Shown: positions 16,237 through 25,701 of the stretch, in pieces
How the letters are laid out: each line of letters starts with the position of its first letter
Position numbering within the stretch: the first letter of the stretch is position 1
Assembly (NCBI RefSeq): GCF_022410535.1
Contig: NZ_JAKNBL010000004.1
Span: forward strand, 105,494 to 169,493
DNA from: Pelotomaculum terephthalicicum JT
Lineage (GTDB): Bacteria; Bacillota; Desulfotomaculia; Desulfotomaculales; Pelotomaculaceae
DNA: 64,000 bases
Direction of reading: 5' to 3'
Made by a program: the position numbers and the translations under genes
Notes under the pieces: model-generated
Databases searched by the model: none
Seen by the model: only the letters and a program-made list of their open reading frames with translations
What the model was told of the DNA's origin: nothing

Positions 16237-17742
16237 GTGTCGCTAACTGAACGTATCCATACCCAGAACAAATTTCTCACCGGAGAAAGGGACCTGAGCA
16301 CCTTAATGATGGACATACCCGGCGTCCTGTGCAAGCACGGCTGCTGCTACATGGCCTGCCGGGGGCTGGTGTTAAGTCCGATCAGCGGTATTTTAATCAT
16401 TACCCACGGGCCGGCGGGCTGTTCCTATTATTCCTGGGGCGGCAACCGCCTCCATCACAGACCGGCAAATGCGCGGCACGATTATTACAGTTACAGCTTT
16501 TCCACCAATATGGAAGAAAGCGATATCATTTTCGGCGGGGAAAAAAAGCTTCAACAGGCTATTAAAGAAGCGGTGGAAATTTTTCATCCTCCGGTCATAG
16601 CCATTTGTTCCACTTGTCCGGTAGGGCTGATCGGCGATGATGTGCAGGCAATCGCGGAAGCAGCCGAGAAGGAACATGGAATTAAAGTGCTGTCTTTTTC
16701 TTGTGAAGGTTTTAAAAGTATCCCCGGCTATAGATTGGCTAATCTTGGGATAATTGAGAACGTTATCGGCACCGGGCAAAAAAATGTGGGAAAATATCCG
16801 GTTAATATAATCGGTGAATTTTACAACGGCCGGAGAGCGAAAGAAATTGCCCGGATCTTTCAACAGATTGGCTATGATATCGTAGCGGTTTTAATGGGGG
16901 ACGGCAGCTATGACGACTTGCAAAGCGCCCAGCAGGCTAAATTAAATCTGTTCAGCAGTGACAAGGTCGTGGCGGATTTGGTGGATGTCATGCAGGATAA
17001 ATTTGGCACCAGGTGGTTGAGATTTAACTTTATCGGGATGGACAACATCATTAATTCTTTAAAAAACATGGCCGGTTTTTTCGGCAATCCGGAGCTTTTA
17101 AGCAAAACAGAAGACTTAATTGCCAAAGAGCTGGAACGGGTTAAAGACAGTATGGACAATTATAAATTGAAATTAAAAGATAAAGTTGCGGTAATCTTTG
17201 AAGATGAATTTGTCACCCGCCATTATAAAGCACTGCTTGCCGACCTGGAAGTCAGTCCCGTTACAGTAGGCAACGAGCTATTGTGCCTTCCCGGGCAGAA
17301 TGAAATAGGCTTCCTGTCAGCGATAGAAAGCGGTGGCAACGCTCCCGCCACCCAAGACGACACGCGGTACGATACCGACTTGGAACACTACCATATTAAC
17401 TTTCCCGTCAGCTTATACGAAAAAATAAAAACAAAAATAAAGCTTGCGCATGATCACGCTGTCCGTTCCAATCCCGCTTTGGGCAGTATCCTGATATCCA
17501 ATCTCAGTCAGAGTGAAACCGAACAATTGCTTATAGCCCTTCAGCCTGATATTTACTTCCCCGGGATCAAAGAAAAATTTGCGGGAGTCGGCGCCGCTTC
17601 TCCTTCCTGCTTCTTCAACGCCGACGAATACCGGTTTGATTATGGCGGATTCCAAGGAGCCGTCCATTTGGCGCGGGACTTGTTAATGACGATGAATATG
17701 GCGGTTTGGCAGAACGATGTCGCACCCTGGAGGAGGATATGA
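16237..17742 (+). CDS. NifD-like subunit lacking FeMo-co ligands
   Basis: 501 residues from a GTG start eight bases after the NifH-like stop. The N-terminal half closely follows NifD: CCYMACRGLVLSPI...THGPAGCSYYSWG, DIIFGGEKKLQQAI, CSTCPVGLIGDD. Three cysteines matching the NifD P-cluster set (Azotobacter 62, 88, 154) are Cys36, Cys62 and Cys127. Ungapped local alignment to NifD (KLNLVHCYRS...KYG versus KLNLFSSDKV...KFG) puts Ser241 at the FeMo-co ligand Cys275, and the C-terminal block (ARDMDMT versus ARDLLMT) puts Asn461 at His442. So a P-cluster but not a FeMo-co of the standard kind is expected. Substrate unknown. Confidence 0.88.
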   Translation: MSLTERIHTQNKFLTGERDLSTLMMDIPGVLCKHGCCYMACRGLVLSPISGILIITHGPAGCSYYSWGGNRLHHRPANARHDYYSYSFSTNMEESDIIFGGEKKLQQAIKEAVEIFHPPVIAICSTCPVGLIGDDVQAIAEAAEKEHGIKVLSFSCEGFKSIPGYRLANLGIIENVIGTGQKNVGKYPVNIIGEFYNGRRAKEIARIFQQIGYDIVAVLMGDGSYDDLQSAQQAKLNLFSSDKVVADLVDVMQDKFGTRWLRFNFIGMDNIINSLKNMAGFFGNPELLSKTEDLIAKELERVKDSMDNYKLKLKDKVAVIFEDEFVTRHYKALLADLEVSPVTVGNELLCLPGQNEIGFLSAIESGGNAPATQDDTRYDTDLEHYHINFPVSLYEKIKTKIKLAHDHAVRSNPALGSILISNLSQSETEQLLIALQPDIYFPGIKEKFAGVGAASPSCFFNADEYRFDYGGFQGAVHLARDLLMTMNMAVWQNDVAPWRRI

Positions 17743-17744
17743 GC

Positions 17745-19103
17745 ATGCTCGATTTAACACCGCGAGAACCAATTACGAGGCAGGCCCTGCGTATTAATCC
17801 GCTGGCCGGCTGCCAGCCCTTGGGAGCAATATACGCTTCCCTGGGTATTCATGGCTGCATGCCTCACAGCCATGGCTCATCAGGCTGCAGCCGCTATCAG
17901 AAAACCTTATTGCAAAGACATTTTCGCCGCTCTTTTAAGGTAACAACCAGCGTTTTAAAAGAATCCGCCGCCATATTCGGCGGTGACGCCAACCTGAAAA
18001 CCGCCGTAAAAAATATTTTTGATTTGTATAATCCGGAAATTATCGCGGTACATACTACCTGCCTCAGTGAAACAATAGGTGATGATATTAAAGCCTGCCT
18101 GTGCGATTTCCCCCTGCCTGAAGGGAAATACCTCATTCATGCCAATACGCCCAGCTACACCGGTTCGCATATCACCGGATTTGCCAACTTGACAGCTTCA
18201 GCTATCCAATATTTAGCCGTAGATTCCGGCTCCCCGAACGATAAGGTCTGTATCCTGCCGGGATTTGTCAACCCCGGCGACATGAAGGAAATCAAGCGGA
18301 TTAGCGGTCTTATGGGAGTGCATTACATTATGCTGCCCGATACCTGCGGTGTATTTGGGCAACGCGGGCTGGAAAAGATTAATGAATATCCCGCGGGCGG
18401 CACCAGAGTAGCGGACATTATTGACTTGGGCAATTGCATGAAGACTTTTGCTCTGGGCAAATATGCATCGGAAGCGGCAGCCGTCCAACTCAGGGATCAA
18501 TGCGGAGTGCCCCTGGAATTAATGGATTTGCCCATTGGGATAGAAGCTACAGATCGCTTTATTATGGCGCTGAAACAAATAAGCCGCCAGGATGTTTCTT
18601 ATGATTTGGAAGAAGAAAGAGAACAGGTCATTGATATCATCCTGGACGCCCATCCGTATTTTTATCACAAAAAAATCGCTTTGTTCGGCGACCCCGATCT
18701 GATCATAGCCCTTGCCGAGTTTACTGCCGGTATCGGCATGATCCCCCAATACGCTGTCAGCGGAACCCCGGGCGCATATTTTGAGGATAGAATGCGGGAG
18801 ATTTTCAGGAAATACAAGATAGACGGCAGGGCTAAAAGTCCGGCCGACCTTTTCGACCTGCAGCAATGGCTCAAAAATGACCCGGTGGATTTGCTGATGG
18901 GCGATACCCACGGCAAACTATTAGCCAGAGCCGAGGATCTGCCGTTCGTCAGAATAGGATTTCCCGTCATGGACAGACATGTCCATTCTTATTTGCCTGT
19001 CGTTGGCTACAGGGGAGCCATACGCGTTCTGGATATGATTTTAAATGCGCTAATGGACAGGCTGGAGAGGGATTGTCCGGAAAATGACTTGGTATTTATT
19101 TAG
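17745..19103 (+). CDS. NifK-like subunit with intact P-cluster cysteines
   Basis: About 452 residues. NPLAGCQPLGAIYASLG, MPHSHGSSGCSRYQKTLLQRHFR, AAIFGG and TTCLSETIGDDIKA correspond to the NifK blocks. Cys23, Cys48 and Cys106 have exactly the spacing (25 and 58) of the Azotobacter P-cluster ligands Cys70/95/153. The C-terminal half keeps DLLMGDTHGKLLA and FVRIGFPVMDRHVHSYLPVVGYRGA. It should form a heterotetramer with the NifD-like protein. The ATG at 17745 has AGGAGG eight bases upstream; 17739 is an alternative. The upstream gene's stop ends two bases before it. NifK-type rather than NifN-type by the cysteine pattern. Confidence 0.88.
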   Translation: MLDLTPREPITRQALRINPLAGCQPLGAIYASLGIHGCMPHSHGSSGCSRYQKTLLQRHFRRSFKVTTSVLKESAAIFGGDANLKTAVKNIFDLYNPEIIAVHTTCLSETIGDDIKACLCDFPLPEGKYLIHANTPSYTGSHITGFANLTASAIQYLAVDSGSPNDKVCILPGFVNPGDMKEIKRISGLMGVHYIMLPDTCGVFGQRGLEKINEYPAGGTRVADIIDLGNCMKTFALGKYASEAAAVQLRDQCGVPLELMDLPIGIEATDRFIMALKQISRQDVSYDLEEEREQVIDIILDAHPYFYHKKIALFGDPDLIIALAEFTAGIGMIPQYAVSGTPGAYFEDRMREIFRKYKIDGRAKSPADLFDLQQWLKNDPVDLLMGDTHGKLLARAEDLPFVRIGFPVMDRHVHSYLPVVGYRGAIRVLDMILNALMDRLERDCPENDLVFI

Positions 19104-19357
19104 CTGTTGCATTCTCCTCACGGTCTCATTCTCGAACATAGATATTTTCTATTCTATTCAAGATTCTCATATATAAATTTTATTAGAATATAAAAAAGAA
19201 CTTTTATATAATTAAATTGTCATCTTCCCCCATTGGTTGACGACCAAGTTCATTTTATGCTTGGGGGATTCCGCACATCTTCCTCATATGAATTGACACC
19301 AACAGCTGCAACACAATATTACCGGGCTGCTTATAAAGTAGGGAAGGAAACGAACTA
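19104..19357. other. Gap between NifK-like and first double-cubane-type gene
   Basis: 254 bases, AT-rich. A nested hairpin at 19225-19269 has an inner TTGGT-TGACG-ACCAA stem and an outer CCCCCA / TGGGGG-like pairing, followed by TTCCGC rather than a T-run. It may be a processing or weak termination structure, so the next two genes may be in the same operon or have their own promoter; I cannot decide. Confidence 0.35.
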
Positions 19358-20512
19358 ATGGAGCAAAAGAAACAAATCATTGACCGGTTTAAAAACGCCA
19401 GGTCTGATGCTGTTCAGGAATTAAACAGGCTGAAAAAAGAAGGAGCCAAAATAGCAGGCTATTACTGCACTTATACACCGACCGAGATAATCTTGGCTGC
19501 CGGGGCCGTGCCGCTCAGGCTATGCAACAGTTCAGATCAATATGTCCAGGAAGGGGAGGTCCATCTGCCTCGCAATCTATGCGCCATAGTTAAATCCAGC
19601 TTTGGCGAGGCGGTAAGCGGCAAATCCCCATACTTTGAAGCCGCGGATTTAGTTGTTGGGGAGACAACCTGTGACGGCAAGAAAAAAATGTATGAATACT
19701 TAAGAGAACTTAAACCAACCCATATTATGCAGCTGCCTCAAAAAAATACCGGTCATGAAGAGTCATTGCTGTGGATAAATGAAATGAGGAGATTAAAAAG
19801 CAGACTTGAACAGGAATTTGAGGTTGACATCACCATTGCTAAGCTCAAGGACGCCATCAAACAAAAAAATTCGCAGAGACTTGCCGTTAAAGAGTTCTAT
19901 GAGGACTGGCGTGCCCATCCCGGAGTATTAATGAGTTCTGAAGCATACAGCATACTTGGTAATTTTGACTACAGACTTGATCGTGAAAAAGCTTTAGAAG
20001 ACCTCTATGCCATGATCCGGCATATAAAAAGCGGACCCCCAGATGCAGATGTGAAAGAATATGATAATTCTCCACGAATACTGCTGACCGGCTGTCTGCT
20101 GGGAGAAAAGATGACCGGGATTATCAACATTATCGAGAAAGCCGGCGGCAATATTGTCTGCGTTGAAACTTGTGACTGGTTGAAGGGGACCGGCGGCTTG
20201 GTCAACGAGGATATGGAGCCCTTCTCCGCTATAGCGGAAAAATATCTGCGAATACCATGCCCGGTTATGTCGCCGAATCATAACAGGATGGAGCTGGTAG
20301 CAAGACTTATTGACGACTATCAAGTAGATGGAGTAATCGATTTCGTGCTGCGGGCCTGCCTTACCTACAGCGTGGAAACCGTACCGCTGAGACGGTTAGT
20401 CAAAGATAAGAAGCACACCGGATATATGAGTCTTGAAACCAACCTTGCTCATTCCGAATCAGGTCAGCTCAACACCAGGGTCAGCGCCTTTATTGAAATG
20501 CTGTCTATATAA
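19358..20512 (+). CDS. Double-cubane-cluster / 2-hydroxyacyl-CoA dehydratase D-type protein (copy 1)
   Basis: 384 residues of COG1775 (HgdB/BcrB/BcrC-like and double-cubane cluster proteins). Conserved cysteines occur in CTYTPTEII, LPRNLCAIVKSS, GETTCDGKKKMYEYL, TGCLLGEK, VETCDW and DFVLRACLTYS. GETTCDGKKKMYE with a later C-x-x-Y/H-pattern is typical of double-cubane cluster proteins, which carry an [8Fe-9S] cluster and are driven by an ATP-dependent activator of the HgdC type. No activator gene is visible in the window. The NifH-like protein upstream is an alternative electron donor, though that is speculative. GGGAAGGAAAC precedes the start. Confidence 0.8.
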   Translation: MEQKKQIIDRFKNARSDAVQELNRLKKEGAKIAGYYCTYTPTEIILAAGAVPLRLCNSSDQYVQEGEVHLPRNLCAIVKSSFGEAVSGKSPYFEAADLVVGETTCDGKKKMYEYLRELKPTHIMQLPQKNTGHEESLLWINEMRRLKSRLEQEFEVDITIAKLKDAIKQKNSQRLAVKEFYEDWRAHPGVLMSSEAYSILGNFDYRLDREKALEDLYAMIRHIKSGPPDADVKEYDNSPRILLTGCLLGEKMTGIINIIEKAGGNIVCVETCDWLKGTGGLVNEDMEPFSAIAEKYLRIPCPVMSPNHNRMELVARLIDDYQVDGVIDFVLRACLTYSVETVPLRRLVKDKKHTGYMSLETNLAHSESGQLNTRVSAFIEMLSI

Positions 20513-20530
20513 ATTAAGGAGAAAAAAACA

Positions 20531-21676
20531 ATGGATTTTACCCCCATGTTGAACGAATTTGCCGAAGCCAGACAAAATGGATTTATATTGACAAAGGAAT
20601 TAAAAGACCAGGGAAAAAAGGTGGTAGGTGTGTACTGCGGATTCGCGCCCTGGGAGATCATTACCGCTTCAGGAGCCATCGCCGTATGGCTTTGCGGCAT
20701 GTCCGACACTACGATTCCTGACGCGGAGCAGCATCTGCCGGCTAATCTTTGTCCATTAATCAAATCAAGCTACGGCTTTGCTATTACCGGTAAATGCCCT
20801 TATTTTTATTTTTCGGATATGCTCATAGGTGAAACCACCTGTGATGGCAAGAAAAAGATGTATGAGTTTTTAAGCGACTTGAAACCCATGCATATTATGC
20901 ATTTGCACCAAAATCCGAAAGCGGAAGGCTCTTACCGGTACTACAGATCCGAAATGGTGAAGTTAAAGGAAGCCCTGGAGAAAGAATTAGATATTGAAAT
21001 CACAGATGATGCTATCCGGGATAGAATCAAATTAAGAAATAGAGAAAGAAAAGCCTTGAGGAATTTCTATGAAATGGGGAAAATGGTGCCACCGCCGATT
21101 TATGGTTTCGATATGAGAAAAGTTATTCAGGCCACATTGTTTATTGCTGATAAAGAAACAGAAATCGAAAAGGTTGTGAAACTGACAAATGCCATCAAGG
21201 AGGACTATGAAAAAAACGGCAGTGCGGTGCCGGCTACTGCGAAGAGAATAATGGTCACCGGCTCGCCCTTGGGGGATGCCACTGAAAATATCATTAAAAT
21301 CATAGAGGATAATGGCGGTGTGGTAGTCTGCTTTGAGAACTGCGCAGCCATCAAGGACAAAGAAGATGGCGTTCAGGAAACAGGCGACCCGTTTGACGCG
21401 TTAACAACCAGGTATATAAAGTCAGGCTGCGCGTGCATGAGTCCCAATGATCACCGCATGGACATGATCTCTCATTATATTGACGAATATATGGTGGATG
21501 GGGTTGTGGATGTCATACTGCAGACCTGTCACACTTATAATGTGGAAACAAAACGAGTCAAAGATGTGGTTAACCAAAAAAATATTCCCTATCTAAACTT
21601 AGAAACTGATTATTCACAGGAGACAATTGGACAACTAACTACCAGAATTGCCGCGTTCTTAGAGATGATAAATTAA
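20531..21676 (+). CDS. Double-cubane-cluster / 2-hydroxyacyl-CoA dehydratase D-type protein (copy 2)
   Basis: 381 residues, a paralogue of the preceding gene 18 bases upstream, with AAGGAG before the ATG. The same landmarks are present: LPANLCPLIKSSYGF, GETTCDGKKKMYEFL, MHIMHLHQNP, FENCAAIKD, SGCACMSPNDHRMDMI and DVILQTCHTYNVETKRV. Cysteines match those of copy 1 in most positions, with differences (TGSPLGDA instead of TGCLLGEK). The pair may form a heterodimer as in 2-hydroxyacyl-CoA dehydratases, or each a homodimer as in double-cubane cluster proteins. The reaction is unknown. Confidence 0.8.
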   Translation: MDFTPMLNEFAEARQNGFILTKELKDQGKKVVGVYCGFAPWEIITASGAIAVWLCGMSDTTIPDAEQHLPANLCPLIKSSYGFAITGKCPYFYFSDMLIGETTCDGKKKMYEFLSDLKPMHIMHLHQNPKAEGSYRYYRSEMVKLKEALEKELDIEITDDAIRDRIKLRNRERKALRNFYEMGKMVPPPIYGFDMRKVIQATLFIADKETEIEKVVKLTNAIKEDYEKNGSAVPATAKRIMVTGSPLGDATENIIKIIEDNGGVVVCFENCAAIKDKEDGVQETGDPFDALTTRYIKSGCACMSPNDHRMDMISHYIDEYMVDGVVDVILQTCHTYNVETKRVKDVVNQKNIPYLNLETDYSQETIGQLTTRIAAFLEMIN

Positions 21677-22274
21677 TGAAGCTCTTGCCCAACGCATATG
21701 CACGCGAGTCATAGATATCGGCAACCTGGTGGCTGACATTGCTTAGGGCGGAGGCCCTGCCCACCTGGTTGGCCGGAACAGTGTTCATGCTGGCAGTGGT
21801 AATGGGCATCATCGCCAGGCCCATGCCTAAAGATCTTACGGCTGCTAAGAGCATTACGCTATGATTGCTTGTATTCAAACTCAGATTACGGAATTCCAAA
21901 GTCCCCCAGGCTGTCAAGGTCAAGCCGGCAACAGCCAGGACTTTCGGGCCAAAACGGTCAGAAAGAAAGCCGCTTACCGGCATCATTAGCGTTGTCACAA
22001 TAGCGGCGGGCATTAATATAAGGCCGGTGACACCAATGGGAATATCCATTGTAAAAATAAACCGCCAGTTTAGGTGGTCTACAATATAGCCCCCCAGAGT
22101 CGGCCCGACAGCCGGGCCACATACCGCCGCCATACCGCAGACCCCGAGAGCCAGGCCGATTTTCTCCCTGGGGACGATCCTGTATACGATAGCCATGCTG
22201 ACCGGCATAATAGCTCCGCCACCGATACCCTGGACCACTTGGGTTTCCCGGTCATTCTTTTTTTCATTAAACAC
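21672..22274 (-). pseudogene. Fragment of an EmrB/QacA-type MFS exporter
   Basis: The translation contains recognisable DHA2-family segments (QGIGGGAIMPVSMAIVYRIVPREKIGLALG, GPTLGGYIVDHLNWRFIFTMDIPIG, then FLSDRFGPKVLAVAGL, and VGRASALSNVSHQVA). They are joined with the middle of the transporter missing, and the first helices and start are absent. The frame runs into the 3' end of the plus-strand double-cubane gene. With only about 200 of 450-500 residues and an internal deletion it is a decayed gene. Confidence 0.8.
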
Positions 22275-22383
22275 CTGAATTATTGTTAATTTTATTATTA
22301 TTAATTATATTTGTCATCCGCAATCTGCTTCGCCGCAACTGCCGCCTCCCGAACCTGTTCGGCAATTATCCAAGATAAATAAG

Positions 22384-22455
22384 AAGGTTTCGCCTCTCTT
22401 TAAAGCTGTTTATTATTTGCTAATTAACATCTTTTAAGGATTGAGGCGAAACCTT
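22384..22455. terminator. Perfect 13-bp inverted repeat downstream of the DASS carrier gene
   Basis: AAGGTTTCGCCTC (22384-22396) and GAGGCGAAACCTT (22443-22455) are exact complements with a 46-base loop. It lies about 50 bases past the stop of the minus-strand carrier gene; the minus-strand continuation is CTTATTTATCTT. Most likely a long-loop terminator or 3' stabiliser. Confidence 0.5.
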
Positions 22456-22503
22456 AATTATTACACTATTATTTAAATGCATCTATCTCTTTTTAAAAAC
22501 AAA

Positions 22504-24006
22504 CTACCAAAGGCCAAGCCATTTCCAATACGTATAAGCCGTTATTATCCAAAAGAGCAAATATATCAAGACAAAAGCCCAGCCTGACTTAAGCATATCC
22601 TTGACTTCAAAATAACCGCCGCTATACATCACCATATTGCTTGTCATTTGCATTGGCAAAAGATAAGCGGCATGACCGACTGTACCAATAACCATCAGCA
22701 ATACAGTTTCTGCGCCGGGGATATTCCATCCTTTGGCGGCGGCAACAATTATCGGGGCAATGGGCACGATTAAAGCTATACCAGAGGCTTCCATTGATCT
22801 TACAATAGTGCTTACGAAAACAAGTATAGTAAATATCAGTAATATTGGCATAGCATTGGTTAAGTTTAGTACGACTCCGCCGATCCATGCCATGGCGCCG
22901 CTTTGCTCCACTAAGTTTCCAAATGCCAGTGCTGAGCCTAGAACCACTAATAAACCCCAAGGGGTGTTGCGGCTAACCTGTTGCCAGGTCACAATGCCAA
23001 ATAACCATAAAAACCAGCCGACTCCTAAAGCTATCACTGTAGGCCCTAAATGGTGTATAAAGTCGGTAGCCCATAAAATAATAGCTATAGAAATAATAAA
23101 TAATGTTTGTTTTTCACGAATTGACATTGGGCCTAATCTTTGTAATTCATCTTGCGCTTTTTGCTGACCGCCAGTTGCTATATCGAATTCCGGTTGAAAA
23201 AACCAATTCAAATAAAACCAGGCTATAATAGTTAAAATTAAAGCTGTTGGTAAAAACAATATTACAGAGTACCCCCAAGTTAAGTCGAAACCAGTTAATT
23301 TTTTTAATAAGGCAGCTACAAAAGGCCATGTTGTAGCTGCCGTTAAAAAAGAAATACCACTAAGTAATATAGCATATAGGTTAGATAAATAAATCAATTT
23401 TGCAAACTTGCTTGGTTGCTGGCCAAGTTTAAGGGATTCCTCAACTGGTAATGCTCCTGTTGAGATAACTGTAGCCCGGCAAATAGGCTCCATAAAACCA
23501 GCTCGAGCTGTAATGCTCGGCATTAACAAAGATAATGGATACTCTAATAGCATATAAGCTAAAGTTAATATGCGGGGCTTAGCCCCAGCCCGGGCTACTA
23601 TAAAATAAGCCAGACGATATGCTAAATTAGTTTCAATAGCTGCTGTAGAGAGAATAAATACTCCAAAAATCAACCAGACTGCAGAATCACTGAGACCAGA
23701 TAGCGCAAACTTCATAGCATTAGTGCTTGTCATGCCACCTACTCCCCAGGTAACCAGGGTAACTAAAGTAATTAATAGGGGACCCGTAATATCAAATGTA
23801 ACTGCCTCGGACGCCCATATCATGGCAATAAGTAAAAAGACTGCCAATGAAGCCTTGCCATATAAAGTAAGTCCGACAGGAGTTGGTAAGAGCATAATTA
23901 CAGAAGCAAAAATTACCGCAAATAATAACCAAACTGGTTTTCTGGCACCAGCTAAAAGTGGTTTTTGCAAACCTGATTTCTCAGTAACTGAACTGATAGA
24001 ATTCAT
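22504..24006 (-). CDS. SLC13/DASS-family sodium:anion symporter
   Basis: 500 residues with 11-13 transmembrane segments. Family features: SEAVTFDITGPLLITL, TNLAYRLAYFIVARAGAKPR, an SNLYAILLSG region, WGLLVVLGSALAFGNLVEQSGA, and the C-terminal MQMTSNMVMYSGGYFEVKDMLKSGW, the usual second SNT-like substrate/sodium site. Homologues take up citrate, succinate or other dicarboxylates with sodium. GAGGTG precedes the ATG. It is the last minus-strand gene after ubiX, ubiD and the CoA ligase, so it may import the acid processed by them. A hairpin separates it from the ligase gene, so it may also have its own promoter. Confidence 0.85.
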   Translation of the reverse strand: MNSISSVTEKSGLQKPLLAGARKPVWLLFAVIFASVIMLLPTPVGLTLYGKASLAVFLLIAMIWASEAVTFDITGPLLITLVTLVTWGVGGMTSTNAMKFALSGLSDSAVWLIFGVFILSTAAIETNLAYRLAYFIVARAGAKPRILTLAYMLLEYPLSLLMPSITARAGFMEPICRATVISTGALPVEESLKLGQQPSKFAKLIYLSNLYAILLSGISFLTAATTWPFVAALLKKLTGFDLTWGYSVILFLPTALILTIIAWFYLNWFFQPEFDIATGGQQKAQDELQRLGPMSIREKQTLFIISIAIILWATDFIHHLGPTVIALGVGWFLWLFGIVTWQQVSRNTPWGLLVVLGSALAFGNLVEQSGAMAWIGGVVLNLTNAMPILLIFTILVFVSTIVRSMEASGIALIVPIAPIIVAAAKGWNIPGAETVLLMVIGTVGHAAYLLPMQMTSNMVMYSGGYFEVKDMLKSGWAFVLIYLLFWIITAYTYWKWLGLW

Positions 24007-24101
24007 TTATATTTTCACCTCATTATAATTATTGTTATTCTCTGAACTAACCGTTATAGATGTGTTTGCGGAAGGCTCCAAAGATATTTTCATCTCAAAG
24101 G

Positions 24102-24188
24102 CTAAAAAACAAATAAAAAGCCCTTGCAAGATTCTACATAGTCATGTTAAATTTAATAGATGTTTGATAACGAGTGTGGAAAAGGGCT
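24102..24188 (-). terminator. Long-loop terminator after the CoA-ligase gene
   Basis: AGCCCTT (24119-24125) pairs with AAGGGCT (24182-24188) over a 56-base loop. On the minus strand the lower arm is followed by a long T-rich run (TTTTTATTTGTTTTTTAGCC), so it can end transcripts from the ligase gene before the DASS carrier gene. Confidence 0.5.
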
Positions 24189-24345
24189 CAGCATTTTGCC
24201 GTTGGTGAGACCTTCTCCAACACTCATTTTTATTGTTTGAGGTGTATATTGTTAATTAGAGGATTGAGAAAAGGTGTCGGTTTGGAAAATCAAGCAATAT
24301 TCTTAATTGAATATCACAATTAGTTAAATCTTCTGATTTACCAGA

Positions 24346-25698
24346 TTATTTTTTACGCAAATCAAGAAGCCTTTTGAATTTAATTCTACCGGCAGCCGAA
24401 GCTTCCTGAGCCAGGGTGCCGAATGGTAATAACTCTACATCATTGCACTTAATTCCCAGAACATTATTAACATCATTTAGTATTTTTTCTTTAAGTTCAT
24501 CCGTAGAGCAGTCTTGCATAATTTCTGCCTGTAATTTAATGATGTCCTTGTTATTGACATTGTCCACAACCAAACGATATTCACTACCTAATTCACTATA
24601 TTTACGAACTACCGGTTCCACTGATGTAGGATAGATTGCGCTGCCACGCACTTTAACCATGTCGTCGACGCGGGCATGTACGCTGGCCATTCGCCGGAAA
24701 GCCCGTCCACAAGAGCATGATTCAGGTATTATTTTCGTAAAGTCACCGATATTGTACCTTACAAGGGGTGATGATTCCTTAAATAATGTTGTCACCGTCA
24801 GCAATCCTTCTTTGCCATCGGGCAAGCTATTACCGGTTTCCGGCTCAGTAACTTCAAAATAATAAGCATCCTCATTAATATGAACACCATTCTTAAGCTC
24901 ACATTCAAAGGTTGGCGCCCCGGTCTCCACACTACCCCAGTTGTCATATGCGGGAAGACCCCATCGTTCTTCAATCCGCTGCCGCATCGCCGGAGGTAAA
25001 GGTTCACCGGTGTGAATAAGTCTCTTCACTTGAAAATCTTTCTTTAAATCAAAGCCCATTTTTTCCGCAACATCAGCAAAATGAAGAGCAAAAGAAGGTG
25101 TCATCAACAAACATGTGGCTCCCCAATTTCGGGCTAATGTAACTTGCCGCTCAGTGTTTGTTACTGCCCCGCTGCCAAGCGGGATCACCATGGCCCCTAA
25201 TTTCATAATCCCTTCAGTGGAAGTAAATCCAGGGATAAATAACGCGTAAGTCAAAGAGACCTGCACCCGATCCTCTGCGGTTATCCCTTGAGCATTTAGC
25301 CTCCTGGCCCATAGATTACCGAGTACGTCCCAATCATGCTTGCTTTGAAAAAATGGCTTCGGCATGCCCGTTGTTCCCGTGCTGCTTTGAATGCGACAAG
25401 CAGGCAAATCACCTTGAAAAGTGCCAAAAGGGGGATTTTCTTTTAGATTCTTTTCTATTTCCGCCTTATTAATCACAGGCAGCTTGCCTATGTCTTCGAT
25501 TCCCCGAATATCCTCAGGATACAATCCCATTTTTCCCCAAAAGCTCCGGTAAAAAGGAACATGCTCCCAGCAATGTTTAACTAATCTGCGTAAACCCTGG
25601 CTCTGGATCTCCCTGATTACCTCATAATTTGCCCGTTCGACAAGCTGACTCTCTGGTGGGGCGGAATATTGCAACTTTGTTAATAAGTGTTTATCCAT
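24346..25698 (-). CDS. Phenylacetate-CoA-ligase-type aryl-CoA ligase
   Basis: 450 residues of the PaaK branch of the ANL superfamily. The phosphate-binding motif IQSSTGTTGMPKPFF, the A5-type motif YDNWGSVETGAPTFECE, the aspartate motif in LVRYNIGDFTKI, and MASVHARVDDMVKVRGSAIYPTSVEPVVRK are intact. It should convert an aromatic acid, ATP and CoA to the acyl-CoA, AMP and PPi. Next to ubiD/ubiX and a dicarboxylate-type carrier, an aromatic mono- or dicarboxylate is the likely substrate. The start codon follows a 13-codon mini-ORF (25702-25743) that owns the strong ribosome-binding site, so translation may be coupled. Confidence 0.85.
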   Translation of the reverse strand: MDKHLLTKLQYSAPPESQLVERANYEVIREIQSQGLRRLVKHCWEHVPFYRSFWGKMGLYPEDIRGIEDIGKLPVINKAEIEKNLKENPPFGTFQGDLPACRIQSSTGTTGMPKPFFQSKHDWDVLGNLWARRLNAQGITAEDRVQVSLTYALFIPGFTSTEGIMKLGAMVIPLGSGAVTNTERQVTLARNWGATCLLMTPSFALHFADVAEKMGFDLKKDFQVKRLIHTGEPLPPAMRQRIEERWGLPAYDNWGSVETGAPTFECELKNGVHINEDAYYFEVTEPETGNSLPDGKEGLLTVTTLFKESSPLVRYNIGDFTKIIPESCSCGRAFRRMASVHARVDDMVKVRGSAIYPTSVEPVVRKYSELGSEYRLVVDNVNNKDIIKLQAEIMQDCSTDELKEKILNDVNNVLGIKCNDVELLPFGTLAQEASAAGRIKFKRLLDLRKK

Positions 25699-25701
25699 AT
25701 T

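Noticed and set aside
21672..22274. Functional MFS transporter
   Set aside because: Less than half the family length with an internal deletion and no start region.
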